Positions 1 through 8,201 of a DNA stretch of 35,428 nt are shown here, one piece after another (position 1 is the stretch's first letter; each line of letters opens with the position of its first letter). A program made the translations under genes and the position numbers. This stretch comes from Candidatus Magasanikiibacteriota bacterium. GTDB lineage: Bacteria; Patescibacteriota; Patescibacteriia; Magasanikbacterales; UBA922. The DNA is taken from positions 1 through 35,428 of the forward strand of contig CAILTG010000060.1 of assembly GCA_903837125.1 (NCBI GenBank). The letters are read 5' to 3'. A model generated the notes under the pieces. It saw only the letters and a program-made list of their open reading frames with translations, made no database searches and was not told the origin of the DNA.

Positions 1-877
1 AATCAGCAAGTGCCAAATCAAAATGATAACCTATTTTTTCTGGCAAATTATCTAACGAAAAATAATTAAAACTATCAATTTCTATATTAGCTGAAAATAT
101 TTGACTTTTAATTTTTACAAAATACAGGGCCACTGCACTAGCATATTTAGTATTCTTTCCTTTATCAGAATATATTTGAAATAAATTGCCTATCTCAATA
201 TCCGCACCAATTTCTTCCCAAATTTCTCTAATTAAACACTGTTCAATATTTTCATTGGCATACATATGCCCACCCGGTAAATCCCAACAATCATAAAAAG
301 GTTTTTGAACGCGATGAGCTAAAAAGATTTCATTTTTTTCACTTAAAATTAAAGCTTTTGTAGAAAAATAAAATCCACGATCTAGTAAATAATTAAAATA
401 TTTTCCATAATTATCCACCAAACAACTTCGTGTTGCCGGTATTAATTTATAATTATTAAAATTCTTTATCAGTTGATTGTGATTATATCCTAAATTCATT
501 TGTTCTACTTCTTTAAAATCAAACCATGCACCATCTTCTACGTCTCCTTTGGGAATAAAATTACCAGCCAAATAGACCGCTTTATAAAAAATAACCACCT
601 TACAAAACATATCTTCCAAAACAGTACGAATTTTTTCATCAACCACCACACCTAATAAATGAGTAAGACCTATCTCAAAACCCAACTCTTCTTTAATTCT
701 CATAACAACTTCTGACTCCACACTATCACTTTGTTGACGCATCCGACCTCCAGGTAAGACCCATTCAATCTGATCAGCTATTCTTTTTTTAACCAAAAAA
801 ATTTTGTTCTCGTGATTAAAAATAAAAGTATCAAAGGCTACAGTGGCGTATTCAATATCAGAATAATTCAAATTCAT
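1..877 (-). CDS. Tandem NUDIX-domain hydrolase, 3' end outside window
   Basis: The open frame starts at ATG 877 and is still open at base 1, so the C-terminus is missing (292 codons visible). It holds two NUDIX domains. The second has a perfect Nudix box at about residues 203-225 (G-x5-E-x7-REIWEEIGA), so it should bind Mg2+ and hydrolyse a nucleoside diphosphate linked to another group. The first, around residues 43-68 (LPGGRMRQQ ... RIKEELGF), has lost the canonical RE pair and carries a one-residue spacing change. This recalls the altered box of GDP-mannose mannosyl hydrolases, but that is only a resemblance. The gene lies 23 nt after the next NUDIX gene on the same strand, so the two and the HIT gene before them are probably cotranscribed. 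The substrate cannot be read from the sequence. Confidence 0.85.
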   Translation of the reverse strand, partial: MNLNYSDIEYATVAFDTFIFNHENKIFLVKKRIADQIEWVLPGGRMRQQSDSVESEVVMRIKEELGFEIGLTHLLGVVVDEKIRTVLEDMFCKVVIFYKAVYLAGNFIPKGDVEDGAWFDFKEVEQMNLGYNHNQLIKNFNNYKLIPATRSCLVDNYGKYFNYLLDRGFYFSTKALILSEKNEIFLAHRVQKPFYDCWDLPGGHMYANENIEQCLIREIWEEIGADIEIGNLFQIYSDKGKNTKYASAVALYFVKIKSQIFSANIEIDSFNYFSLDNLPEKIGYHFDLALAD

Positions 878-900
878 ATTAGCTGGAATATACAAACATT

Positions 901-1443
901 TTATTTGTGTAATAAATGATGGTGTACCAAAGCCCAAGCAGCTAAAGTTTGTCCATCCCAAATTTCATTTTTACGAACCATTTGATCTACTTCATCGGGC
1001 CGACGGACAATCAACTCAATAGATTCCGTAGGGTCATGATACGGTTCACCAACCTGATCCAATTGCTCGGCAATAAACACATGACAAGCATCTTTAACTA
1101 ATCCTTTAAGACCTTCAAAAACGCCAATCTTGGCAAATTCATGTGCTTTATAACCAGTTTCTTCTGTCAATTCCCTATTTGCAGCGTCTTGGGGCGATTC
1201 ACCTATATTTAATCCGCCACAAGGAAATTCTATACTTTCTTTTTCTCTTAAATATCGGTACTGCCGAACTAAAACCAATCGGCCGTCATCTAATATTGGC
1301 ACCACCATGGCGCAACCATTTGTTTCTAAATAATAATAATCGCCACTATTTTTATCACTCAATTGAAAAACATCATGTTTGTATTTAAACCAGGGATTGG
1401 CATGCAAAACTTCTTCAGATATTTTTTTTAGATGTTTGTTCAT
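901..1443 (-). CDS. NUDIX hydrolase, ADP-ribose pyrophosphatase-like
   Basis: This 180-residue protein has a complete Nudix box at about residues 76-98 (GGLNIGE, then RELTEETGY). The layout, with an N-terminal beta region before the box and the RQYRYLRE segment upstream of it, fits ADP-ribose/nucleoside-diphosphate-sugar pyrophosphatases (NudF group), which cleave ADP-ribose to AMP and ribose-5-phosphate. I start it at ATG 1443 (MNKHLKK). An in-frame ATG at 1467 would add eight residues, but these are encoded by an interspersed repeat arm (1451-1486) and do not look like family sequence. It follows the HIT gene in the same direction with the repeat element between them. Exact substrate is inference. 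Confidence 0.88.
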   Translation of the reverse strand: MNKHLKKISEEVLHANPWFKYKHDVFQLSDKNSGDYYYLETNGCAMVVPILDDGRLVLVRQYRYLREKESIEFPCGGLNIGESPQDAANRELTEETGYKAHEFAKIGVFEGLKGLVKDACHVFIAEQLDQVGEPYHDPTESIELIVRRPDEVDQMVRKNEIWDGQTLAAWALVHHHLLHK

Positions 1444-1450
1444 AGGTCGT

Positions 1451-1572
1451 CGTAATCCTGAGTCCACAGACGAAGGATCCCTTTCCAGTAAATTTTAATT
1501 GGCGTTAAAACTAATTATTTTTTTGCACCTATTTTTATGTTAAAAAGGGATTTCTCGCTACGCTCGAAATTT
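1451..1572. repeat. Paired inverted repeat element, copy A
   Basis: Two G+C-containing arms, 1451-1486 and about 1543-1572, face each other across an A+T-rich core of about 55 nt. The inner edges read GGATCCCTTT and AAAAGGGAT, and the outer edges TAATCC and CTCGAAAT. The same plan recurs at 11288-11409 and 28711-28813. The TAG stop of the HIT gene lies in the right arm, and the start of the NUDIX gene sits just beyond the left arm. It resembles a small non-autonomous inverted-repeat element (MITE/REP-like); no transposase is nearby. Confidence 0.7.
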
Positions 1573-1965
1573 TGCAGCCACCTCTTCAACACTTATAACC
1601 CCTGCATTCTTAATAATTGAATGCACACTCCCTCCCCCATCGCCATTGTAGCGTGGAAAGATATGAATGTGCAAGTGAGGCACCACTTGCCCGCCGGCTG
1701 GTCGTTCATTCCAACCCACATTAAAACCATCTGGATTTAACACTATCTGAATTTTATCCATCACTTTTTTAACAGCAACAATCAATTTCTTCATCTCATC
1801 TTCATTCAAATCCACAAACTTTTCTGTATGTTTTTTGGGAATTACCACCGTATGGCCTTTAGCATGCGGAAAAATATCTAAAAATGCCAACGCAAAATCA
1901 TCCTCATAAACTGTGTAATTAGGTACTTCTTTGTTTAAAATTTTACAAAAAATACAATCTGACAT
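1558..1965 (-). CDS. HIT family nucleotide hydrolase (HinT-like)
   Basis: The 135-residue protein is the normal length for the HinT branch of the histidine triad family, which hydrolyses purine nucleoside phosphoramidates such as aminoacyl-AMP. The triad HLHIHIF is at residues 97-103 (His97, His99, His101). The N-terminal CIFCKI (Cys4, Cys7) is the half zinc site often seen in these proteins. The C-terminal residues AAKFRA and the stop codon are encoded inside an interspersed repeat arm, so the native tail may have been replaced. A good promoter lies upstream (1988-2016). It leads a run with two NUDIX genes, suggesting a nucleotide-cleaning unit. Confidence 0.93.
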   Translation of the reverse strand: MSDCIFCKILNKEVPNYTVYEDDFALAFLDIFPHAKGHTVVIPKKHTEKFVDLNEDEMKKLIVAVKKVMDKIQIVLNPDGFNVGWNERPAGGQVVPHLHIHIFPRYNGDGGGSVHSIIKNAGVISVEEVAAKFRA

Positions 1966-1987
1966 AATTTTAAATTTTATAATTTTA

Positions 1988-2016
1988 ATTTTACCTCATC
2001 TTTGTCCCCTTTTCAA
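1988..2016 (-). promoter_or_regulatory. Sigma70-type promoter for the HIT gene
   Basis: On the minus strand TTGAAA (2016-2011) is followed after 17 nt by TAAAAT (1993-1988). This predicts a start near 1981 and a leader of about 16 nt before ATG 1965. No Shine-Dalgarno motif is visible in that leader. Confidence 0.65.
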
Positions 2017-2033
2017 GAGTTAATGACATAACC

Positions 2034-2834
2034 TTAAATAACAGATGGTCTCTTTCGGCAAATCATAATTTCAGTGGTAGGACTATCTTTTACAATTTTA
2101 ACCAGCAGTAATTCTAAAGAATACAATTTGTTGGCCAATATTTTGAATAGCAGACCATTTTTCTGAGCTAATTTAACTTCTACTTTCCAAATAAATTTTA
2201 CCAACCAATTAGGATTGTCAACAGGATAATTCATTAAGACAAACATTGGCGCTCGGCTGATTATTTCAAAACCATTTTTTGCCAAACTATTTTCAATAAA
2301 TTTTATATTTCGGCTAACATGGTGTTCACCTCTAATAGTTTCACCGTGAATAAAATTGTCAGAAAATATAAATATACCTTTATCTACTAACAGCGAATTT
2401 ATATTTTGAATTGCTTTCTCAAAACCATTATCATCAACCACATGAAATAAAACATCAAAAGCAGAAACTGCGTCAAATTTTTTATTTAATTTACTTATGT
2501 CACCACTAATATCCGCTTCAAAGAAAGTGTTTTGTGGGTATTTTAATTTAAGTCCGGAGATAGCCACCTCGGTAATATCCAAACCAGTAATATTGTTTAC
2601 ACCTAATTTTTTCCACTGGTCAAGATAAAATCCCGTACCACAACCCACATCCAAAACCGACAAATTTATGAAGTCCTTAATTACTTTTTTAACTTGAGAT
2701 TTAAACACCACGCTCCTAACTAAATATAACCATTTATTAAACCCCTCACCCAAACCAAGACAACCAACTCCTTCCAAGTTAAAATTCTTGTTCAATCTAT
2801 TTTCCCAATATTTTTTTACCTCAAAATCACTCAT
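2034..2834 (-). CDS. Class I SAM-dependent methyltransferase
   Basis: The 266-residue protein has the SAM-binding glycine loop VLDVGCGTGFY at residues 60-70, an acidic residue at the end of strand 2 (ITGLDITEVA) and a motif resembling post-I (FFEADISGD). These mark a Rossmann-fold methyltransferase. The region after the core (MFVLMNYPVDNPNWLVKF) has nothing diagnostic of a substrate. Its start codon lies 2 nt after the stop of the large membrane protein gene at 2837-5206, so the two are probably cotranscribed and may act on the same cell-surface glycan or lipid. That role is inference. Confidence 0.85.
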   Translation of the reverse strand: MSDFEVKKYWENRLNKNFNLEGVGCLGLGEGFNKWLYLVRSVVFKSQVKKVIKDFINLSVLDVGCGTGFYLDQWKKLGVNNITGLDITEVAISGLKLKYPQNTFFEADISGDISKLNKKFDAVSAFDVLFHVVDDNGFEKAIQNINSLLVDKGIFIFSDNFIHGETIRGEHHVSRNIKFIENSLAKNGFEIISRAPMFVLMNYPVDNPNWLVKFIWKVEVKLAQKNGLLFKILANKLYSLELLLVKIVKDSPTTEIMICRKRPSVI

Positions 2835-2836
2835 AA

Positions 2837-5206
2837 TTAATGTTTAATTTTTTTTACAGAAACAATCACCGGCGTTGAACTCACCTCTTTCCATACCAAC
2901 AAACTCCCAAATTGCACTGATTCTGAATTAAAAATTTTATTAATCTTTAATCTTAATTCTTGATTCTTCGTTTCCGTCACCAACCAACAACTCCCAACAC
3001 CAGTTTTTTCATGTGCCAGTTCAAGAGTGGTTGTACTGGGATTGGTATTCATTTCATTAAACAAAGCAATTCGCTCTGGCTGGCTGAATTGATTGTCTAT
3101 AGGAAAACCTCCACCAACTATTTGGCCATTGCTTAATGCCTCTAAAGGAAGAAGAACATAAGTGTCGGCGAGGACACACGATTTAAAATTTAAAGATTGT
3201 ATGAGAGAAAGATTATCATCAATATATTGTGCTACACTAAACTCGTCTTTACTAACAACACGCAAATCCGGACCACTGGCATAAACAAAAGTACCAAACC
3301 AACTAAACAATATAACTATCAAGATCACGATAAATTTTTTTAAATTGTTATTTGTTATTTGATATTTGCTATTTGCTAAATGATAAATGATAAATAATAA
3401 ACCTTGAACAAACAAAACCGCTATCAACAACGCCACCACCATATTCAATCTCCGCGCCAACAATCTCTGCCCATCTAAAAAAACCCAAGAAATAAAATAA
3501 CCACCAAAGACTGTGGAAAACAACAGAGCAATAATCATCAATTTTAAATTAGCTGTCTTAAATATTTTATAAGCACCAAACCCAACTGCCAACCCAAAAA
3601 TAACCATAGCTGGAATCAGCCACCAACGCCAATTAATAAAAATATTGCCCACTAAAGCAGCACTAGGCAAATGATTAAAAATAAGATTGCCAGCTGGTAA
3701 AAGATCCGGTCTAATGGCTGAGGCAAAATACCAGCCAGAATATTCTCCTGCAAACTGTTTTAGATTATTTATTACTTGTGAAAAACTGCTAAAATAATCT
3801 AATTTAAAAATAAGTTCAATCACGGGAATGATAAATATACTTAATAAAATTAAACTAGCCCAGGCCGCTTTGTTCAAAACCCTATGTTCCGAGTTTAGAG
3901 TTGCTACTTTATACTTTGTACTTTCTACTGATTTTGATAAATGATAGATGATAGATGATAAAAATATAATTACCCAAATCAAAATAAAATATAATGAGTA
4001 ACTAAACAACATTAAAAATGCAAAAAATAGAACAATATTTCTCTGCAACTTCAAATCATCACGTAAATATTGCAACCATAGCATGAATATATAAGCAAAA
4101 ATTATAAAATCAAAACTTACTGGCAAAGTTAAAGCAGCTAAAGCCTGTAAAGGATAAAAAAACATTGACACCCACGACAAAATCAAACCACTGCGCCGGC
4201 TACCGAACACTATCCACCCAATACGGTAAATAATAAATGGCATCACCAAAGACCAAATTATTGGCTCCAACCACTTATTAATATCCAATAAATTTACCTG
4301 CAAAGTATTAGAGAGCAAAACACTGGTACCCCACAAATGTCCATACGAATATTTGCTAGACATCAAAAAAACTTCCGGTAAATTAATATTTATTACTTCT
4401 TTCCAAGTAGCCTCTGGCCCAACCAAAACCGGCAAAATCATTTCCCCATTCTGGATTTGATTTTCCCTGGCTAAATGACGCCAGACATCTCCACCCCAAG
4501 GGTTTTGTTGAGTTAAAGGCAAATACAAATGTAAAAGTAATGTTTGTAAAACCAAAATAAACAAAATAGTCTTAGTTTTAAATTTTACAAATAAAAATAC
4601 TCCACTTAAAATTGTCAAAATAAAAAATATTGGTAAATAATAATTATTGATTGTTTGCCAAGGAGATTGGAGGGCGACTAGGCTGTGAGATTTAATAAGT
4701 AAGTAGAGAGCAAATAGCCACAAGATTAAATAAAAGATAAATGATAAATGATAAATGATAGATTTTTTAAATAAAATAAGTGAACTATCACTAATTTCGT
4801 TGTTTCCTCTATCCACAATTTCGATCTGCCTCGTTAGCAGGTAGGCTTTAATTTTTTTACTTTCTACTAACAGCCAAATTAATAAAGTTACTATTCCAGT
4901 TACCACATAACACCACCAGGTTAATAATACATCTAACTTATAAAAAATCACCAAAATTGAACTGGACAAAGTTAAAATTGTAAAAGCAGCAAACCAGCCA
5001 AAAACTTTAGTACCCCAGCTTTTATGATTCAGGGCAAATATTTTTCTAAATATTTCTTGCCAGTATGAACCAACCAATAAATGATAAATGATAAATGATA
5101 ATAGACCAATATAAAAATTATGCCAAAGAGTATGTTGGTAATACAATATGACTATGGCTAAGATTAAGAAAATAAATTGTAATGATTTTTTTATAAAATT
5201 AATCAT
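2837..5206 (-). CDS. Large polytopic membrane protein, GT-C glycosyltransferase-like
   Basis: The 789-residue protein is dominated by hydrophobic helices and ends in a soluble C-terminal part of roughly 130 residues. In the middle, after several helices, an extracytoplasmic-looking loop reads NPWGGDVWRHLARENQIQNG. An acidic residue in an early outer loop followed by a positively charged helix is typical of GT-C enzymes, which use polyprenyl-phosphate sugars. I cannot name a family. The gene carries four copies of a TGATAAA-type tandem repeat (near 3346, 3936, 4736 and 5076), each translated in the same frame as IIYHL. Other stretches (such as KVATLNSEHRVLN) also look repeat-derived. It is probably cotranscribed with the downstream methyltransferase and diverges from the phosphatidyltransferase gene. 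Confidence 0.7.
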   Translation of the reverse strand: MINFIKKSLQFIFLILAIVILYYQHTLWHNFYIGLLSFIIYHLLVGSYWQEIFRKIFALNHKSWGTKVFGWFAAFTILTLSSSILVIFYKLDVLLTWWCYVVTGIVTLLIWLLVESKKIKAYLLTRQIEIVDRGNNEISDSSLILFKKSIIYHLSFIFYLILWLFALYLLIKSHSLVALQSPWQTINNYYLPIFFILTILSGVFLFVKFKTKTILFILVLQTLLLHLYLPLTQQNPWGGDVWRHLARENQIQNGEMILPVLVGPEATWKEVININLPEVFLMSSKYSYGHLWGTSVLLSNTLQVNLLDINKWLEPIIWSLVMPFIIYRIGWIVFGSRRSGLILSWVSMFFYPLQALAALTLPVSFDFIIFAYIFMLWLQYLRDDLKLQRNIVLFFAFLMLFSYSLYFILIWVIIFLSSIIYHLSKSVESTKYKVATLNSEHRVLNKAAWASLILLSIFIIPVIELIFKLDYFSSFSQVINNLKQFAGEYSGWYFASAIRPDLLPAGNLIFNHLPSAALVGNIFINWRWWLIPAMVIFGLAVGFGAYKIFKTANLKLMIIALLFSTVFGGYFISWVFLDGQRLLARRLNMVVALLIAVLFVQGLLFIIYHLANSKYQITNNNLKKFIVILIVILFSWFGTFVYASGPDLRVVSKDEFSVAQYIDDNLSLIQSLNFKSCVLADTYVLLPLEALSNGQIVGGGFPIDNQFSQPERIALFNEMNTNPSTTTLELAHEKTGVGSCWLVTETKNQELRLKINKIFNSESVQFGSLLVWKEVSSTPVIVSVKKIKH
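3346..3402. repeat. Short tandem repeat, TTTGYTA / AAATGAT units
   Basis: Units ATTTGCT then AAATGAT repeat with a 7-nt period inside the membrane protein gene. The minus-strand frame reads IIYHLANSKYQITNNN here. Confidence 0.7.
3936..3963. repeat. Short tandem repeat, GATAAAT/GATAGAT units
   Basis: About four 7-nt units (GATAAAT, GATAGAT, GATAGAT, GATAAAA) lie inside the membrane protein gene and are translated on the minus strand as SIIYHLSK. Confidence 0.7.
4736..4762. repeat. Short tandem repeat, GATAAAT units
   Basis: Three GATAAAT units plus GATAGA, translated on the minus strand as KSIIYHLSF within a hydrophobic segment. Confidence 0.75.
5076..5104. repeat. Short tandem repeat, AAATGAT units
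   Basis: Three AAATGAT units near the 5' end of the membrane protein gene, translated on the minus strand as SFIIYHLLV. Confidence 0.75.
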
Positions 5207-5281
5207 AAATTATTGACTTTTTGCCTTTAATAGGATTAACTAGAGCGGGCGTTTTTTCAACTCTTGAAGGGATGTATTACC

Positions 5282-5872
5282 ATGAGGCGGACTCTCCCGG
5301 ACAACCTGACATGGTCCAGGCTGTGGTTCGGCGGGGCTACCAGTGGTATCCCCTGCCTTTTCCACTGTTGGTGGTTAATGCTAGTAGCATTTATCATCAT
5401 GTGTATATGGGAACTCTCCGACCTTCTGGACGGATTTCTGGCTCGCCTATGGCACCAGACTTCTGACTGGGGGAAGGTGAATGATCCTCGAGCGGATGTG
5501 TTTTTTCACGTTCCGCTCTTTCTTATCATGACCCACCTTGGCCGGATACCGTGGTGGGTTTGCGGCACGATCTGTGCTCGAGAAATAATGATCACCGTGG
5601 GCCGACATTTCATGGCATCAACGGGCAACGGCGCTCATGGAGCCAAAACTCTAGGTAAGTTCAAAACCTGGAGTTATGGTATCTGCTTAGGCTACGCCAT
5701 TCTTCAGGAAATGTTCCTGCTCCATAATCCGGAAGCAATTCCTGGATTTTTCCAAAACGAGTGGGCGAGCATAGGCATACCGAGCGTTGCCACAACCTTA
5801 TCGGTAATTTCAGGTGTGATGTACTTACACAACTTCTGGACGAAAATCCGGAAGCCAAAACAGGAGATGTGA
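5282..5872 (+). CDS. CDP-alcohol phosphatidyltransferase, PgsA-like
   Basis: The 196-residue membrane protein contains the complete family signature D-x2-DG-x2-AR-x8-G-x3-D-x3-D at residues 47-72 (Asp47, Asp50, Gly51, Ala54, Arg55, Gly64, Asp68, Asp72). The enzyme moves a phosphatidyl group from CDP-diacylglycerol to an alcohol. The length and the N-terminus MRRTLPDNLTWSR suggest the PgsA (glycerol-3-phosphate) branch, but substrate is inference. I chose ATG 5282 because AAGGG at 5267-5271 stands 10 nt upstream; an in-frame TTG at 5264 is less likely. The gene is much richer in G+C than its neighbours (about half G+C on the lines I counted), has a Shine-Dalgarno motif, and ends in its own terminator. 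It looks acquired. Confidence 0.9.
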   Translation: MRRTLPDNLTWSRLWFGGATSGIPCLFHCWWLMLVAFIIMCIWELSDLLDGFLARLWHQTSDWGKVNDPRADVFFHVPLFLIMTHLGRIPWWVCGTICAREIMITVGRHFMASTGNGAHGAKTLGKFKTWSYGICLGYAILQEMFLLHNPEAIPGFFQNEWASIGIPSVATTLSVISGVMYLHNFWTKIRKPKQEM

Positions 5873-5887
5873 AGAACGAAGGAGCTA

Positions 5888-5926
5888 GACCCACAACCAT
5901 ATCGGTATGTGGGTCGCTCTGTTTTT
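5888..5926 (+). terminator. Intrinsic terminator after the phosphatidyltransferase gene
   Basis: GACCCACA (5888-5895) pairs with TGTGGGTC (5908-5915). The loop has an extra ACC/GGT pairing, and the stem is followed by GCTCTGTTTTT. Confidence 0.75.
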
Positions 5927-5951
5927 AAGGAGCAATAAAACTTTTATAAAT

Positions 5952-5980
5952 TTGCTTGCATTTGTAAATTAAGCTAAAAT
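5952..5980 (+). promoter_or_regulatory. Promoter for the 717-aa membrane protein gene, probably leaderless
   Basis: TTGCTT (5952-5957), 17 nt, TAAAAT (5975-5980). The ATG at 5990 begins 9 nt after the -10 box, so the transcript would start within a few nucleotides of the start codon. Confidence 0.55.
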
Positions 5981-5989
5981 ATAGACAAT

Positions 5990-8143
5990 ATGCCAAATAT
6001 TATCCTTTTCAAGGGAAAGTATACCATTCCTGCTGTCTTAATTACAACCTTGGCTGTTTTAGCTATTTTTAAATTTTCTAGCCCTCTAGTTGGTTTAATT
6101 ATTTGTTTAGCTTATTTACTATTTTTTGGATACTATTTAGGACAATTTTTTTTAATTAATGAAAAACGTTTTTGGCAAATTGTAACTGGCACTTTAGCCT
6201 TGATCGCTATTTTAACCATAATTTTAACTGTCATTTATTGGTTTGGACAAATTAACCGCTCTTTACTCGCCATAGTAATGATTATTTTGCCACTGTTTAT
6301 TTCCTTTCAAAAATATGAGGAGGAGGATCAAACTGTTGAAAATGAAATTGATTTAGAATCATACGTTTACATTAAATCACATTTAGGAACAAAACTGCTG
6401 GCAGGTATGGCGTTATTTTTAGATATTTTACTTTTTTGGTATTTATGGCAAAAACAATCTACTGATACTTTAATGTCTCCTTGGACTTTAATTGGTTCTC
6501 ATTTTTATTTTACTTTTGTAATAGCCACTATTTTAATTATTTGGGTCTTACAAAAATCAAAACACACACCTTCAAATTTGTTTTTAATCATAGTGCACTA
6601 TGGCTTGATTTTATCGGTAGCTCTAATTATTTTTGGCTTAGGCTATGGTTTTGATCCTTTTATTCACCAAGCTAGCGAAAAATGGATTGCTAATTACGGC
6701 TTTCTGTTGCCTAAGCAACCATACTATTTAGGACAATACCTAGCAGTAGTTTCTGCCTATTTTATTTCACATTTACCAATTGATATTATTGATCGAATAA
6801 TTGTACCTATTGGTACAGCCATTTTAATGCCTCTTTTTACTTATTTTGCTTTTTCTCGTAAAGAATGGAAGGAAAAAATCTTTCCTGCAATTTTACTTAT
6901 TCCAATATTTCCTTTAATTTTTTTTACTACTACTTCACCAAATAATCTAGCCCAACTCTTGGCTTATCTAATTATCATGTGGATTTGGTATGAAAAAAAT
7001 AATGCGAACTGGCACACCAGACTATGGGGTCTAATTATTACTTTATTTATCTGCACCATTCATCCATTTATAGGACTCCCAATTTTAATCATCTATTTTG
7101 GTTCAATATTTCAGCACTTCAACACCTCAGCACTTCAACACCTCAGGACACAATTATTCAATAAAATCTTTTATCCCCTTTACTTTATAATATTGTCTCT
7201 CATTCTTCCCGCGACATTTTATCTAAATTCACTTCGCTCTGGCCAAACAATTTCACTAAGCAATCCCTTAAATAATTTAAATAGTTATTGGTCAATGTTT
7301 ACCCGACCATTTTATTATTGGATGAACAGCGGCAACTGGGCCTGGAAGCTACTTTATTATTACCATGATGCTCTACTTTGGATTATAGTTGGCTGCATAA
7401 TTTTTGGCATAGTAATCTCCTTAAAAAAATATCAGGAAAAACAGACCTACTTTTTTATTACTACTTCACTAGCACTTTTAGCTACCACTTTTATTTTAAG
7501 CACCACTTTAAAATACCCAGATGTTATTGGCTATGAACAAAATGTGTATGCACACCGCATTTGGGAATTATGTTTAATTATCTTGATCCCCTATTTAGTT
7601 ATTACTTTCCGCGAATTATTTTTATTTGTTAGAAGGCAACCATTTAAGCAACTCGGAATGGCCCTTGTATTATCACTAGTAATGCTAGTTTCTTGGTATT
7701 TTACCTATCCTACTCGCGACCCCATTTCTCATTATACTGGCTATAATATACGTCAGGCAGATATTGATGCTGTTAATTTTATTAATAAACGAAATAATGG
7801 AAATTTTGACTATATTGTCTTAACCAACCAGGCTGTGGCCACTGCTGCTTTACATGAGTTTGGTTTTGCTAAATATTTTAATACAACAGCTGGTGAACAA
7901 TTTTTGTATTCAATACCAACTGGTGGACCTTTATATCAATATTTTCGTAAAATGATTTATGAGGAACCTAAAAAACAATGGATGATTGAAGCCATGAACT
8001 TTGCCCATGTAGAAAAAGCCTATTTTATACACACCAACTATTGGGCCCCAGCCGCAGAGATTCGTGATAAAGCAAAATTGGAAGCAGATAGTTGGTGGGA
8101 GATTGATAATGGAAGGGTGTGGGTGTATGAGTATAAGTTATAA
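5990..8143 (+). CDS. Large polytopic membrane protein, GT-C glycosyltransferase-like
   Basis: The 717-residue protein has many hydrophobic helices and a soluble C-terminal domain of about 140 residues (from around TYPTRDPISHYTGYN). An outer-loop segment, GYGFDPFIHQASEKWI, has an acidic residue followed by an amphipathic helix, matching the position of the GGDVWRHLARE loop of the membrane protein at 2837-5206. The two share overall architecture and may be distant paralogues. A GT-C role in transferring lipid-linked sugars to cell-surface polymers is inference. A 16-nt unit is tandemly duplicated inside the gene (7111-7142) and encodes FNTSALQHL. The gene has its own promoter and terminator, so it is a single-gene unit between divergent and convergent neighbours. 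Confidence 0.68.
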   Translation: MPNIILFKGKYTIPAVLITTLAVLAIFKFSSPLVGLIICLAYLLFFGYYLGQFFLINEKRFWQIVTGTLALIAILTIILTVIYWFGQINRSLLAIVMIILPLFISFQKYEEEDQTVENEIDLESYVYIKSHLGTKLLAGMALFLDILLFWYLWQKQSTDTLMSPWTLIGSHFYFTFVIATILIIWVLQKSKHTPSNLFLIIVHYGLILSVALIIFGLGYGFDPFIHQASEKWIANYGFLLPKQPYYLGQYLAVVSAYFISHLPIDIIDRIIVPIGTAILMPLFTYFAFSRKEWKEKIFPAILLIPIFPLIFFTTTSPNNLAQLLAYLIIMWIWYEKNNANWHTRLWGLIITLFICTIHPFIGLPILIIYFGSIFQHFNTSALQHLRTQLFNKIFYPLYFIILSLILPATFYLNSLRSGQTISLSNPLNNLNSYWSMFTRPFYYWMNSGNWAWKLLYYYHDALLWIIVGCIIFGIVISLKKYQEKQTYFFITTSLALLATTFILSTTLKYPDVIGYEQNVYAHRIWELCLIILIPYLVITFRELFLFVRRQPFKQLGMALVLSLVMLVSWYFTYPTRDPISHYTGYNIRQADIDAVNFINKRNNGNFDYIVLTNQAVATAALHEFGFAKYFNTTAGEQFLYSIPTGGPLYQYFRKMIYEEPKKQWMIEAMNFAHVEKAYFIHTNYWAPAAEIRDKAKLEADSWWEIDNGRVWVYEYKL
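7111..7142. repeat. Two tandem copies of a 16-nt unit
   Basis: TCAGCACTTCAACACC occurs at 7111-7126 and again at 7127-7142, then starts a third time (TCAGGACAC). Two copies add 32 nt. The frame stays open through the region. A related ATTTAACAATTCAACAA string occurs at 8199-8216. Confidence 0.85.
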
Positions 8144-8150
8144 AACAAAA

Positions 8151-8180
8151 AAATCTGCCGTTATTGGTGGATTTTATTTT
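8151..8180 (+). terminator. Terminator after the 717-aa membrane protein gene
   Basis: AAATCTGCC (8151-8159) can pair with GGTGGATTT (8166-8174) using two G-T pairs, with loop GTTATT and then TATTTT. A-rich sequence on the left suggests it could also serve the convergent glycosyltransferase gene. Confidence 0.55.
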
Positions 8181-8201
8181 GATATAATAACACACAGCAA
8201 T

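Noticed and set aside
1444-1467. Eight-residue N-terminal extension of the NUDIX protein (MDSGLRRP)
   Set aside because: It is encoded by a repeat arm, and the family sequence begins at the internal Met.
4823-4846. GATCTGCCTCGTTAGCAGGTAGGC as a further repeat insertion in the membrane protein gene
   Set aside because: It is G+C-rich with CTGCC/GGTAG symmetry, but I found no second copy in the window.
3346-5104. CRISPR array
   Set aside because: Repeat units are 7 nt, tandem and without spacers, and no cas genes are present.
5221-5466. Open frame overlapping the start of the phosphatidyltransferase gene
   Set aside because: The overlapping frame has the full CDP-alcohol phosphatidyltransferase signature; this one has no family features.
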